The position numbers and the translations under genes are program-made. From Bacteroidetes bacterium UBA4416 (GTDB lineage Bacteria; Bacteroidota; Bacteroidia; B-17B0; Aurantibacillaceae): 59,071 nucleotides of DNA. Below are positions 7,728-15,895 of this stretch, piece by piece; position 1 is the stretch's first letter; each line of letters begins with the position of its first letter. The notes under the pieces were generated by a model. That model was given only the letters and a program-made list of their open reading frames with translations. It had not been told where the DNA came from and did not search any database. The DNA lies in NCBI GenBank assembly GCA_002390745.1, contig DGQK01000062.1, positions 1 to 59,071 of the forward strand, written 5' to 3'.

Positions 7728-9083
7728 ATGCAAGCAATATCTTACCAATCTATAGCAGCAGCGCTCGCACTCGGCCTGTTCGCAACCAGCTGCAAACCGA
7801 AATTAGATGCGCCGGAACCAGGCAAGGGCGCTCTGGATGTATCGAAATACGTTGCCATCGGAAATTCCATCACAGCAGGCTTTGCTGATGCAGCCCTGTA
7901 TTACGACGGGCAACTGGTGTCTTACCCGAACCTGATTGCCGAGCAATTCAAGCAGGTAGGCGGCGGCGACTTTGTGCAGCCCCTCGTGCCTCAGGCTTCC
8001 GCAGGAATCGGCTCTTCGGGCAATGCCCGCTCTGTGCTGGGTTATAAAACCGACTGCAAGGGTGTAACGGGCCTGTCGCCTGTTCCCTTTGCGACAAGCG
8101 GCGACTTCAGCATTTTCACCAACAACATTTCGGCGCAGGGCCCTTTTAACAACATGGGGATCCCGGGCGCCAAGGCAATCACCGCGGTATATCCGGGCTA
8201 CGGCAATCCTGCAAACGGCTTTGGGAACTACAACCCCTTCTTCACCCGCATCCTTGCCCCTTCTGAATTCGCCACCGCATCCATGCTTTCCAAGGCGGCA
8301 GCGCAGAACCCGACCTTCTTCTCGGTGTTCATCGGCAATAATGATGTGCTGTCCTATGCATTAGCCGGCGGCGCTGCGGATGCCGTAACGCCTTCTGCCG
8401 GAAGCCCCGGAGTTGGTTTCGATGCCAGCTACGACCTGATCATCAATACCATGACAGCCAATGGCGCCAAGGGCGTGGTAGGCAACATCCCGGATGTAAC
8501 AAGCATTCCCTTTGCCACCACCATTCCTTACAACGGCCTCACGCTGGATGCCACGCAGGCCACACAGCTCAGCGCTGCCTATGCTCCGCTGGGCATTACA
8601 TTCCACGAAGGAGCCAATGCCTTTATGATCCTCGACAGCTCAGCGCCGGGTGGCAGAAGGCAGATCAAATCAACAGAGTATGTGCTCCTCACAACTCCAC
8701 AGGACTCTCTGAAATGCGCAGGCTGGGGCTCATCCAAGCCGTTGGCCAACCAATACGTGCTTACGGAAACGGAAATTGCCAACATCCAGAATGCCGTAGC
8801 GGCTTACAATGCCAAAATAAAATCCGTGGCTGCCGCGAAAGGCCTGGCCTACGTGGACGTGAATGCCTTTATGGCTAAAGCAAAAGCAGGCATCGTATAC
8901 AATGGAATTACAACAAGTGCCACTTTCGTAAGCGGGGGCGCTTTTTCGCTGGATGGGATACACCTGACGCCAAGAGCCAATGCCCTGCTCGCCAATGAAT
9001 TCATCAAAGCGATCAACAGCCAGTATGGCTCAACGATCCCACAGGTGGATGCAACCAAATATAAAGGGGTCGTATTTCCCTGA
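7728..9083 (+). CDS. SGNH/GDSL-family esterase, lipoprotein
   Basis: This 451-residue protein has a lipoprotein signal peptide with the lipobox ending in Cys22 (FATSC), so it is anchored in the envelope. The SGNH hydrolase blocks are visible: block I AIGNSITAGFAD (43-54, nucleophile Ser47, with the usual Asp of GDS replaced by Asn), block III IGNNDVLSYA with the oxyanion Asn, and block V DGIHLTPRAN with the catalytic Asp and His. Such enzymes hydrolyse lipid or carbohydrate esters. It lies 11 bases after the FadL-type porin and shares clear similarity along its length with the next gene, showing a tandem duplication. A strong terminator follows. Confidence 0.88.
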   Translation: MQAISYQSIAAALALGLFATSCKPKLDAPEPGKGALDVSKYVAIGNSITAGFADAALYYDGQLVSYPNLIAEQFKQVGGGDFVQPLVPQASAGIGSSGNARSVLGYKTDCKGVTGLSPVPFATSGDFSIFTNNISAQGPFNNMGIPGAKAITAVYPGYGNPANGFGNYNPFFTRILAPSEFATASMLSKAAAQNPTFFSVFIGNNDVLSYALAGGAADAVTPSAGSPGVGFDASYDLIINTMTANGAKGVVGNIPDVTSIPFATTIPYNGLTLDATQATQLSAAYAPLGITFHEGANAFMILDSSAPGGRRQIKSTEYVLLTTPQDSLKCAGWGSSKPLANQYVLTETEIANIQNAVAAYNAKIKSVAAAKGLAYVDVNAFMAKAKAGIVYNGITTSATFVSGGAFSLDGIHLTPRANALLANEFIKAINSQYGSTIPQVDATKYKGVVFP

Positions 9084-9106
9084 TCGTTTCGGTTTAGAAT
9101 ATTTCC

Positions 9107-9139
9107 AAAAAACGGGTGCAGATTTCTGCGCCCGTTTTT
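9107..9139 (+). terminator. intrinsic terminator after SGNH lipoprotein gene
   Basis: Left arm AAAAACGGGTGCAG (9108-9121) pairs with CTGCGCCCGTTTTT (9126-9139) with one G-T wobble and a 4-base loop, ending in a T run. It lies 24 bases after the stop codon and closes the DUF2147-fadL-SGNH unit. Confidence 0.85.
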
Positions 9140-9247
9140 ATTTAAAGCGCTTTGCTTCCTAAAATAACAATCCCGGTGGCATATGCGCTGCGATGAAATC
9201 AACGTCCTTCGCTAAGGCCTTTCATCATTGATAACCAGTGGTTGTAA

Positions 9248-9585
9248 TTTTTTTTGGCGTGCCGGCCGCAGGGCCGCCGGGCTCTCCGTTTCAAGTCCTC
9301 ACCATTCGTGCCTCATGGCTGCGGGCTTTCCACTGCGATCCCTCACGCATACCACCAGGCACAAACACCACCCGAAGAACAAAACGACCGGCGCCTGAGG
9401 TAACGGAAACCAGGTGCCGCCACTAGGGCGCATTGCGCTACTATCATCTCTTCGGGTAAAGCCGCGTGAAGGATTGAGTGTAAATCCTCCCACGACGCGT
9501 CGTGGGAGATTGGAACGAAAGCCTGACGGCGCTTGTGTGGTTACTGAGGATCCCGAAATACGTTGCGCCGGCACGCCCAAAAAAA
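9248..9585. repeat. 338-bp non-coding element bounded by imperfect inverted ends
   Basis: The 660-base spacer 9084-9743 contains a GC-rich block flanked by inverted ends: eight T then GGCGTGCCGGC at 9248-9266, and GCCGGCACGCCC followed by seven A at 9567-9585. The inside has further palindromes such as CCCACGACGCGTCGTGGG (about 9490-9507) and is unlike coding sequence on either side. The size and ends suggest a MITE-like or dispersed repeat of Bacteroidota. One frame stays open through part of it, but the peptide is not protein-like. It sits between the two SGNH paralogues. Confidence 0.55.
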
Positions 9586-9691
9586 GGCCCCGCTTGCTGC
9601 CACCTGTACCCGCTCCGGATCACGCCACGGCATCACCGGCCTCCAAAATTCTCCTTCAACAATTTTACGCCAATCTGAAACATCTGGTGCC

Positions 9692-9699
9692 TATATTCG
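9692..9699 (+). promoter_or_regulatory. candidate -7 box (TATATTCG) for second SGNH gene
   Basis: TATATTCG resembles TAnnTTTG with one change and lies 44 bases before the preferred ATG at 9744. It supports a start downstream of the repeat element rather than an extended open frame through it. Confidence 0.35.
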
Positions 9700-9743
9700 T
9701 AAGAATAAACAGAGGTTCACTAATCAGCCCGATCACAGCGCGT

Positions 9744-11030
9744 ATGGCAAATCAAAAAAACACGATAGACTTCAGCCGGTTTGTCGCCATTGGAGATTCC
9801 ATTACAGCAGGATATGCTGACGGAGTGCTCTCCTACAAAGGCCAGGTCAATGCTTATCCCAACCTCATTGCCCGCCAGTACCAATCCATACAGCCACTTG
9901 TTTTCCGGCAGGCGCTTGTGAGCAAGCAATCGCCCGGCATCGGGTTCGCCGGCCGTTCAAAGCTGATCCTGGCTCCTGACAAACAGAATCCCAAAAACAA
10001 ATGGGGCTGCCTTTCCTATGCTGAGGCGGAAGACCAGCACATTCTTTCAGAAACAACTTACGCCAACAGCGGGCCATTCCACAACCTTGCGGTGCCCGGC
10101 GCCAAGGCTGCGCATCTGCTGATGCCCGGCTATGGCAATCCGGAGAAAGGAACAGACAATTACAATCCTTTTTTTACACGACTGGCCTCCGATCCGGCAA
10201 CGGCCTCTGTCCTGGAAGACATCCTGAAGCTCCGCCCGACGTTTTTCACGATGCTTATCGGCAATAACGATATCCTGTCTTATGCCATGCATGGCGGCAC
10301 CAATGATGTGATGACGCCCCTGGAAGGCAAACCAGGTGAAGGCTTTGCCGCCACACTCCGCTACATCACCGGGAAGCTCACAGAGCACGGTGCAAAGGGG
10401 CTCCTGGCAACATTACCCGATCTCACTGCTATTCCTTTTTTCAATACCATTGCTTACGATCAGCTGCTCCTGGAGAAACAGGAAGCGATACAGCTCACCC
10501 TGCACTATGCCAGTAGCGGCCTGGCTTTTAAAACCGGCAGAAATGCCTTTATTGTTGAAGCTGCCAACGATGGGCTTACGCCTCCTCTCAGGCAGATGCA
10601 GGAAGGAGAGATCGTTCTTTTCGGGATCATGGAGGATCCGCTGAGAACAGAATATTTAAGCGGGCGGCTTCCTATTCCCAAAGTGTATTACCTCACAAGA
10701 ACAGAAATTGCGGAGATCAAAGCCAGGATTAACGCGTATAATGAGGTCATCGCAGACCTTAGCGCAGAAAAAGACCTGGGCCTTATCCGTCTGGATCAGC
10801 TGCTGGCGAATGCCAGTCCCGAACGATTTTACGACGCCAGGGCAAGAGCCATTCATTATACAGAAACAGGTACTTTTTCGCTCGACGGCATCCACATCAA
10901 TGCCATGGGCCAGGCTTTGCTGGCAAATGAGCTCATCAAAACCATTCACCGGACGTATGGTCTGAAGATCCCTCGCCTGCCCATTGTACAGTTCAGGAAA
11001 AAACACCGCGTCAGCATGCATATAAAATAG
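9744..11030 (+). CDS. SGNH/GDSL-family hydrolase, paralogue without signal peptide
   Basis: This 428-residue protein is a divergent tandem copy of the SGNH lipoprotein just upstream. It keeps block I AIGDSITAGYAD (15-26, nucleophile Ser19, canonical GDS), block III IGNNDILSYA, and block V DGIHINAMGQ with Asp and His. It lacks the signal peptide and lipobox: the first 12 residues (MANQKNTIDFSR) run directly into block I. The open frame extends upstream to 9414, but that stretch crosses the repeat element and encodes a low-complexity Arg/Pro peptide, so the ATG at 9744 is chosen. The protein is therefore predicted cytosolic, unless the repeat insertion removed a former export signal. The patatin gene follows after 17 bases. 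Confidence 0.8.
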   Translation: MANQKNTIDFSRFVAIGDSITAGYADGVLSYKGQVNAYPNLIARQYQSIQPLVFRQALVSKQSPGIGFAGRSKLILAPDKQNPKNKWGCLSYAEAEDQHILSETTYANSGPFHNLAVPGAKAAHLLMPGYGNPEKGTDNYNPFFTRLASDPATASVLEDILKLRPTFFTMLIGNNDILSYAMHGGTNDVMTPLEGKPGEGFAATLRYITGKLTEHGAKGLLATLPDLTAIPFFNTIAYDQLLLEKQEAIQLTLHYASSGLAFKTGRNAFIVEAANDGLTPPLRQMQEGEIVLFGIMEDPLRTEYLSGRLPIPKVYYLTRTEIAEIKARINAYNEVIADLSAEKDLGLIRLDQLLANASPERFYDARARAIHYTETGTFSLDGIHINAMGQALLANELIKTIHRTYGLKIPRLPIVQFRKKHRVSMHIK

Positions 11031-11047
11031 TATCTTTAAAACAGTTT

Positions 11048-12844
11048 ATGGATAGTACGACCAAAAAGAAAGCAAGTCCGGGCTCTGAAAAAAAAGCACA
11101 CCTTCCTAAACTGCCTTTTCATAACATTGCTATTTCCCTGTCGGGCGGCGGATTCAGGGCAACCTCCATACACCTCGGCGTCTTGTCGTACCTGTCTACC
11201 AAGGTCTTTCAGGGCAGCAGCCTCCTGGAGCGCGTACGCATCTTATCCACTGTTTCCGCAGGAACCTTCACCGGAGTTAAGTATGCCACAACCATCAAAA
11301 AGGGCGGCACCATCGAAGAATGTTACCAGAGCCTTTACCGCTTTATGACCAACGAGGAGCTGGTAGAGAATGCCCTGGAGTACCTCGCCGACGACAGCAA
11401 CTGGCAGGGCGGCCGGCAGCGTAGCCTGATCACGGCCTTTTCATCCATTTACTTCCGCGACTTCGAAAACGAAAAATTCGGCCTGCTCTGGGATGAGTCA
11501 AGACCCATACACCTGAAAGAGATCAGCTTCAATGCTACGGAGTTTAACTTCGCACTGCCTTTCCATTTTCATAAAACTGAAAAGTCGCATACCAAGGGCA
11601 CGCACGAGTTCGTTGGCAACCGCAAGATCCACATCCCCATAGAGATTGCAAAAGAGATCCGGTTCTCCGACATCATCGCTGCTTCGTCCTGCTTCCCTTT
11701 CGGCTTCGAGCCGATCAATTTTCCGGATGATTTTATTTATGAAGGCGCACAAAAATTAAAAGATAAATTCCTCTTGCCACATAACGTATTCGACGGCGAT
11801 AAGATCGAATACCCCATCGGCCTTATGGATGGGGGCGTGGACGACAACCAGGGCGTAGACGCGGTCATCTCGGCGGAATACCGGATGAAGCATTACCAGG
11901 AAGAGCTGAAAGAGTTCCGATCGGATGATAAAAAATCCGTTGACCTTTACATTCTTTCCGACGGCACCAACCCCACGATGGAAAGCTATATCCGGAGCAA
12001 CACGGAAACAATGCCCTGGATCGGCAACTGGAATTTCAAATCGCTGCGCCGCTTTGGCATCATGAGCGCCTTGTTCGGCCTGCTGGTGCTCCTCTTTGCC
12101 TGTGCCTCCGACCTGAAGCCAGTGATCATGATGTGCTCTGTGCTTGGCACCATCGGCATCCTCGTGGCCCTGTTCCTGCTCATCACCTCGATGGGCTTTG
12201 TAGGCCTGACAAAACGCATCGGCGTTCCCGACTTTTTCGCGCGGCGCCTGCATTATGTCGATAAACTGAAATTCGGCATCATCAACAACATGCTCAGTAA
12301 CAGGCGCCGGTCGGTCACGAAAATGGTGACCAAGGTATTTATCAAGCACATGCGCTGGTTCAGCTTTGAGCGTGTGTATGGCGACCCGGTTTGGCGGCCA
12401 CGGCTTATTATGAACGCCGTGTTTGAACTCACGGAAGCGGAGGTGATCAAGCGCCAGAATAAATACCCGCATTTCAGCCGGGAACTGATGGAGCCGGGCC
12501 CCCAGATCATGGAAGTAGCGCAGCGTTCCCTGAAAATGGGAACAACCCTGTGGTTCTCGCCCGAACAGCTGAGCGGGGACAAAATCCTGCCGGATACAGT
12601 CATTGCCTGCGGGCATTTCACCATCTGCTTTAATTTGCTGGAATACTTTGAAAAGTTCCTTTATAACAAGCATTATAAAAACGACTACGATAAGTACAGC
12701 GAAGAGCTGAAACAGGAGCTCGCCCTGCTGCATGTGTCCCTCCTGGAAGACTGGCGGAAATTCAAGGAAAACCCATACTGGATGGTTGATGAATGGAATG
12801 CAAAACTTGGCCTGGAACGCAAGCGGGATGAAGCAAGCTCATAG
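11048..12844 (+). CDS. patatin-like phospholipase with internal membrane segments
   Basis: This 598-residue protein is a patatin/RssA-like acyl hydrolase using a Ser-Asp dyad. The oxyanion motif SGGGFRA is at 32-38, the nucleophile elbow is STVSAGTF with Ser70 (Thr replaces the first Gly of GxSxG), and the dyad Asp lies in LMDGGVDDNQG (about 257-267). Two hydrophobic segments at about 338-355 and 360-380 form a hairpin in the middle of the protein, so it is membrane bound with the catalytic domain and a C-terminal domain on the same side. It follows the second SGNH gene by 17 bases, suggesting coupled lipid hydrolysis. Its last 36 codons lie in the first unit of a tandem repeat array that copies the gene tail three more times. 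Confidence 0.85.
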   Translation: MDSTTKKKASPGSEKKAHLPKLPFHNIAISLSGGGFRATSIHLGVLSYLSTKVFQGSSLLERVRILSTVSAGTFTGVKYATTIKKGGTIEECYQSLYRFMTNEELVENALEYLADDSNWQGGRQRSLITAFSSIYFRDFENEKFGLLWDESRPIHLKEISFNATEFNFALPFHFHKTEKSHTKGTHEFVGNRKIHIPIEIAKEIRFSDIIAASSCFPFGFEPINFPDDFIYEGAQKLKDKFLLPHNVFDGDKIEYPIGLMDGGVDDNQGVDAVISAEYRMKHYQEELKEFRSDDKKSVDLYILSDGTNPTMESYIRSNTETMPWIGNWNFKSLRRFGIMSALFGLLVLLFACASDLKPVIMMCSVLGTIGILVALFLLITSMGFVGLTKRIGVPDFFARRLHYVDKLKFGIINNMLSNRRRSVTKMVTKVFIKHMRWFSFERVYGDPVWRPRLIMNAVFELTEAEVIKRQNKYPHFSRELMEPGPQIMEVAQRSLKMGTTLWFSPEQLSGDKILPDTVIACGHFTICFNLLEYFEKFLYNKHYKNDYDKYSEELKQELALLHVSLLEDWRKFKENPYWMVDEWNAKLGLERKRDEASS

Positions 12845-13805
12845 TGCTCATATAGCTTTTCTCTCTGTTTCCCTATCCCCATCCGATGACAGAACCAATG
12901 TTGCGTACCTAAAGGCACGCGAAACCATATTCTATTATTTTCTAATAATGTTAAGCCCCTAACGGGGCTATCAACACAATATAGAGGTGTGTCGTCATTA
13001 GCATAAAATATATGTCCCTCTTGGAAGACTGGCGGAAATTCAAGGAAAACCCATGTCGGATGGTGGATGAATGAATGGAATGCAAAGCCTGGCCTGGAAC
13101 GCAAGCAGGATGAAGCAAGCTCATAGGGCCTCATATAGCTTTTCTCTCTGTTTCCCTATCTCCATCCGATCACAGAACCAATGTTGCGTACCTAACGACA
13201 CGCGAAACTATGTTCTATTATTTCCTAATAATGTTAAGCCCCTAACGGGGCTATCAATACGATACAGAGGTGTGTCGTCATTAGCATAAAATATATGTCC
13301 CTCTTGGAAGACTGGCGGAAATTTAAGGAAAACCCATACCGGATGGTAGATGAATGGAATGCAAAGCTTGGCCTGGAACGCAAGCAGGATGAAGCAAGCT
13401 CATAGGGCCTCACATAGATTTTCTCTCTGTTTACCTATCCGATCACAGAACCAATGTTGCGTACCTAACGGCACGCGAAACTATGTTCTATTATTTCCTA
13501 ATAATGTTAAGCCCCTAACGGGGCTATCAATACGATACAGAGGTGTGCCGCCATTAGCATAAAATAGGTGTCCCTCCTGGAAGACTGGCGGAAATTCAAG
13601 GAAAACCCATACCGGATGGGGGATGAATGGAATGCAAAGCCTGGCCTGGAACGCAAGCAGGATGAAGCAAGCTCATAGGGCCTCATATAAATTTTTCTCT
13701 CTGTTTCCCTATCCCCATCCGATGACAGAACCAATGTTGCGTACCTAACGGCACGCGAAACTATGTTCTGTTATTTCCTAATAATGTTAAGCCACTAACG
13801 GGGCT
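12735..13805. repeat. four-copy tandem repeat of the patatin gene tail plus downstream sequence
   Basis: Units begin at 12735, 13013, 13296 and 13569 (periods 278, 283 and 273); the last is cut short at about 13805. Each unit starts with the last codons of the patatin gene, passes its TAG stop and continues through about 170 bases of spacer ending in the hairpin AGCCCCTAACGGGGCT. The copied tails at 13296 and 13569 still read SLLEDWRKFKENP through to the same DEASS end and a stop, with only a few substitutions, while the copy at 13013 has a small insertion that stops it early. It fills the whole spacer 12845-13863, in which no independent gene is seen. Confidence 0.92.
12954..12969 (+). terminator. 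hairpin in first repeat unit, repeated downstream
   Basis: AGCCCC (12954-12959) pairs with GGGGCT (12964-12969). The same hairpin recurs near 13232, 13510 and, with one base changed, 13790. It lacks a T run, so it may be a weak terminator or an mRNA 3' end stabiliser for the patatin transcript. Confidence 0.4.
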
Positions 13806-13839
13806 TCGAAACCAATAAAACACATCTGTAGATTATTTG

Positions 13840-13847
13840 TATCTTTG
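13840..13847 (+). promoter_or_regulatory. -7 box TATCTTTG upstream of era
   Basis: TATCTTTG fits TAnnTTTG exactly and lies 16 bases before the era ATG at 13864. No TTTG is seen at the proper -33 distance. Its position rules out the TTG at 13837 as the true start of era. Confidence 0.6.
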
Positions 13848-13863
13848 CCGCAAAATCACACGC

Positions 13864-14748
13864 ATGTCTGTTACCCCGCATAAATCCGGATTTGTCAACA
13901 TCATCGGTTGCCCGAATGTTGGAAAATCCACCTTGCTCAATGCCCTCGTTGGCGAACGCTTAAGCATCATCACGTCGAAGGCGCAAACCACGCGCCACCG
14001 GATCATGGGCATTGTGAGCGGCGACGACTACCAGATGGTATTTTCGGATACGCCGGGCATCTTAAAGCCCAATTACAAGCTCCAGGAAAAAATGATGGAA
14101 TTTGTGATATCTGCTTTCAGCGATGCCGACGTGTTCCTGCTGATCGTGGATATATACGAAGACATTGTCCTGGAAGAAAGCTACCTCGAAAAATTAAGGA
14201 AAACCTCTACCCCTGTGCTGATCCTGCTCAATAAAATTGATATGGCGACGCAGGAAGTGCTGGACACCAAAATGGCCGAGTGGAAGGAAAAATTACCGAA
14301 AGCGGATATCATCCCGATCTCAGCCCTCAAAAAGTTCAACCTCGAAACGGTGATGTACCGCATCACCCAGCTTCTTCCCGTAGGAGAAGCGTTTTATGAC
14401 AAAGATACCTTAACGGATAAGCCGGAGAAGTTCTTCGTTTCGGAGATCATCCGCGAGAAGATCCTTCTGAAATACAAGCGTGAAATCCCTTATAGCGTAG
14501 AGGTCATCGTCAACTCCTTTAAGGAAGATGAAAAGATCATCCGCATCCAGGCCGACATTTTAGTGGAGCGCGACAGCCAGAAAGGCATCATCATCGGGCA
14601 CCAGGGAGAGGCCCTGAAAAAAGTAGGCACGATGGCCCGTAAAGAAGCCGAGGCCTTTTTCGGAAAGCAGATCTATCTTGAACTGTTCGTGAAAGTAGTG
14701 AAGGACTGGAGGAACAACGACGCCAACCTGAAGCATTTCGGGTATTAG
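13864..14748 (+). CDS. era: GTPase Era
   Basis: Era binds 16S rRNA near its 3' end and is needed for 30S subunit assembly. The 294-residue protein shows the P-loop GCPNVGKST (15-23), switch region with DTPG (G3), NKID (G4) and a C-terminal KH domain with the VIIGHQGEALKKVG loop followed by the ELFVKVVKDWRNN end typical of Era. Length is normal for the family. The ATG at 13864 is chosen because an upstream TTG would lie within the -7 promoter element. It is followed 5 bases later by a GNAT gene. Confidence 0.97.
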   Translation: MSVTPHKSGFVNIIGCPNVGKSTLLNALVGERLSIITSKAQTTRHRIMGIVSGDDYQMVFSDTPGILKPNYKLQEKMMEFVISAFSDADVFLLIVDIYEDIVLEESYLEKLRKTSTPVLILLNKIDMATQEVLDTKMAEWKEKLPKADIIPISALKKFNLETVMYRITQLLPVGEAFYDKDTLTDKPEKFFVSEIIREKILLKYKREIPYSVEVIVNSFKEDEKIIRIQADILVERDSQKGIIIGHQGEALKKVGTMARKEAEAFFGKQIYLELFVKVVKDWRNNDANLKHFGY

Positions 14749-14753
14749 ATCAC

Positions 14754-15206
14754 ATGTATCACTTACAAAGAACAGACTCCGACAATACGGATTTTCAAGC
14801 CCTGGTAAAGGAACTTGACAAGGAACTCGCTATCCGCGACGGAGAAGATCATTTATTTTTTGCCCAATTCAATAAACTCAATGCGATCAGGCATGTGGTC
14901 CTTGCCTATGACCACGGGAAGGCCATAGGCTGTGGGGCGATCAAAGAATACACTATTGATACGATGGAAGTGAAACGTATGTTTGTGCCATTGGAAAAAC
15001 GGGGAAAAGGGATTGCCTCGGCCATATTGAAAGAGCTTGAATGCTGGGCAAAAGAGCTGGGCTATAAAACATGCATCCTCGAAACAGGCCTGAAGCAGCC
15101 GGAAGCCATCGCCCTCTATCAGAAAAACAACTACGCGATCATTAAGAACTACGGGCAGTATGCCGAAGTAGAAAGCAGTGTCTGCTTTGAGAAACAGTTA
15201 GGCTGA
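14754..15206 (+). CDS. GNAT-family N-acetyltransferase
   Basis: This 150-residue acetyltransferase has the acetyl-CoA pyrophosphate-binding loop RGKGIASAIL at about 82-91 after the strand MEVKRMFVP, and the later GNAT motif B (EAIALYQKNNYAII). It belongs to the broad single-domain GNAT group and the acceptor (amino acid, amine or protein) cannot be inferred. It starts 5 bases after era and its 3' end overlaps the convergent mnmD gene by 9 bases. Confidence 0.85.
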   Translation: MYHLQRTDSDNTDFQALVKELDKELAIRDGEDHLFFAQFNKLNAIRHVVLAYDHGKAIGCGAIKEYTIDTMEVKRMFVPLEKRGKGIASAILKELECWAKELGYKTCILETGLKQPEAIALYQKNNYAIIKNYGQYAEVESSVCFEKQLG

Positions 15207-15893
15207 CAAGCGATAAGCCACCGTCATTTCCCGCTTGGCAGCAAAGCCTTTCAGGGCTTTCACCCGAAAACCTGCGGCCTTCATGTTGCGCTTCATTTGG
15301 CCCTGAGCACAATAGGTAACGAGCATGCCATTTTCGTTTAATAACGCGTACATATTCCCGAACACCTCTTCTGTCCACAGTTCCGGTTGCTCGCCGGGAG
15401 AAAAGGCATCGTAATAAATGAGGTCGAAGCTTTGTTCCGGGCGAAAGGTTTCCGCCTTCGTCAAATGCTTGGTGAACTGAAAGCGTGCCGAAAGCCGGCG
15501 CTTTTCGTTCCAGGCTTGCTCATGCATCCGGCTAAAAACAGCGGCCTCCTCTACGGAATAGCCTTTCGCGACATTCAGCTGCCTGGCGATCTCCGGAGGC
15601 ACCGGATAGCGTTCTACCGCATGATAATCGACGCCCAGACCTGAATGTTGGGATTCCAAAAACGTCAGGAATGCATTCAGGCCCGTACCCAAACCAATCT
15701 CAAGGATGCGCACTTCTTTTTTCGGGTACTGATCCAGAAAAAACCGCAAGCCGTTGTTAATGAACACATGCCGGCTTTCCTCCCTCGCCCCCTGCATAGA
15801 ATGGTACGTAGCGCCGAAGCGCTCGCTACGCAAGGTCAGCGAGCCATCCGCGGTTTCAACTGGCTTAAGCTTATGTGGATGATCTGCGCTCAA
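15198..15893 (-). CDS. mnmD: tRNA 5-methylaminomethyl-2-thiouridine methyltransferase MnmD
   Basis: This 231-residue SAM-dependent methyltransferase corresponds to MnmD, the stand-alone version of the methylating half of MnmC, which completes mnm5s2U at wobble position 34 of tRNAs. It has SAM motif I EIGLGTGLNAFL (about 67-78), the YHAVERYP acidic loop and the DLIYYDAFSPGEQPELWT catalytic-site region typical of MnmD/MnmC. No FAD oxidase domain is attached, as usual in this phylum. It starts 2 bases after the end of the helicase gene on the same strand. Confidence 0.88.
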   Translation of the reverse strand: MSADHPHKLKPVETADGSLTLRSERFGATYHSMQGAREESRHVFINNGLRFFLDQYPKKEVRILEIGLGTGLNAFLTFLESQHSGLGVDYHAVERYPVPPEIARQLNVAKGYSVEEAAVFSRMHEQAWNEKRRLSARFQFTKHLTKAETFRPEQSFDLIYYDAFSPGEQPELWTEEVFGNMYALLNENGMLVTYCAQGQMKRNMKAAGFRVKALKGFAAKREMTVAYRLSA

Positions 15894-15895
15894 TA

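Noticed and set aside
9414..9743. Extended N-terminus of the second SGNH hydrolase
   Set aside because: The stretch crosses the repeat element, is rich in Arg and Pro, lacks a signal peptide, and precedes a better start at 9744.
11756..12733. 325-codon open frame antisense to the patatin gene
   Set aside because: It lies wholly opposite strong coding sequence and its peptide is His/Gln-rich with no domain, as expected from codon bias on the other strand.
13071..13289. Small open frames inside the tandem array (for example 13071-13289 and 13350-13562)
   Set aside because: They are out of frame with the patatin tail and arise only because the units repeat.
12735..13805. CRISPR array
   Set aside because: The period is about 275-280 bases and whole units are alike, including a gene end; there are no short repeats with unique spacers.
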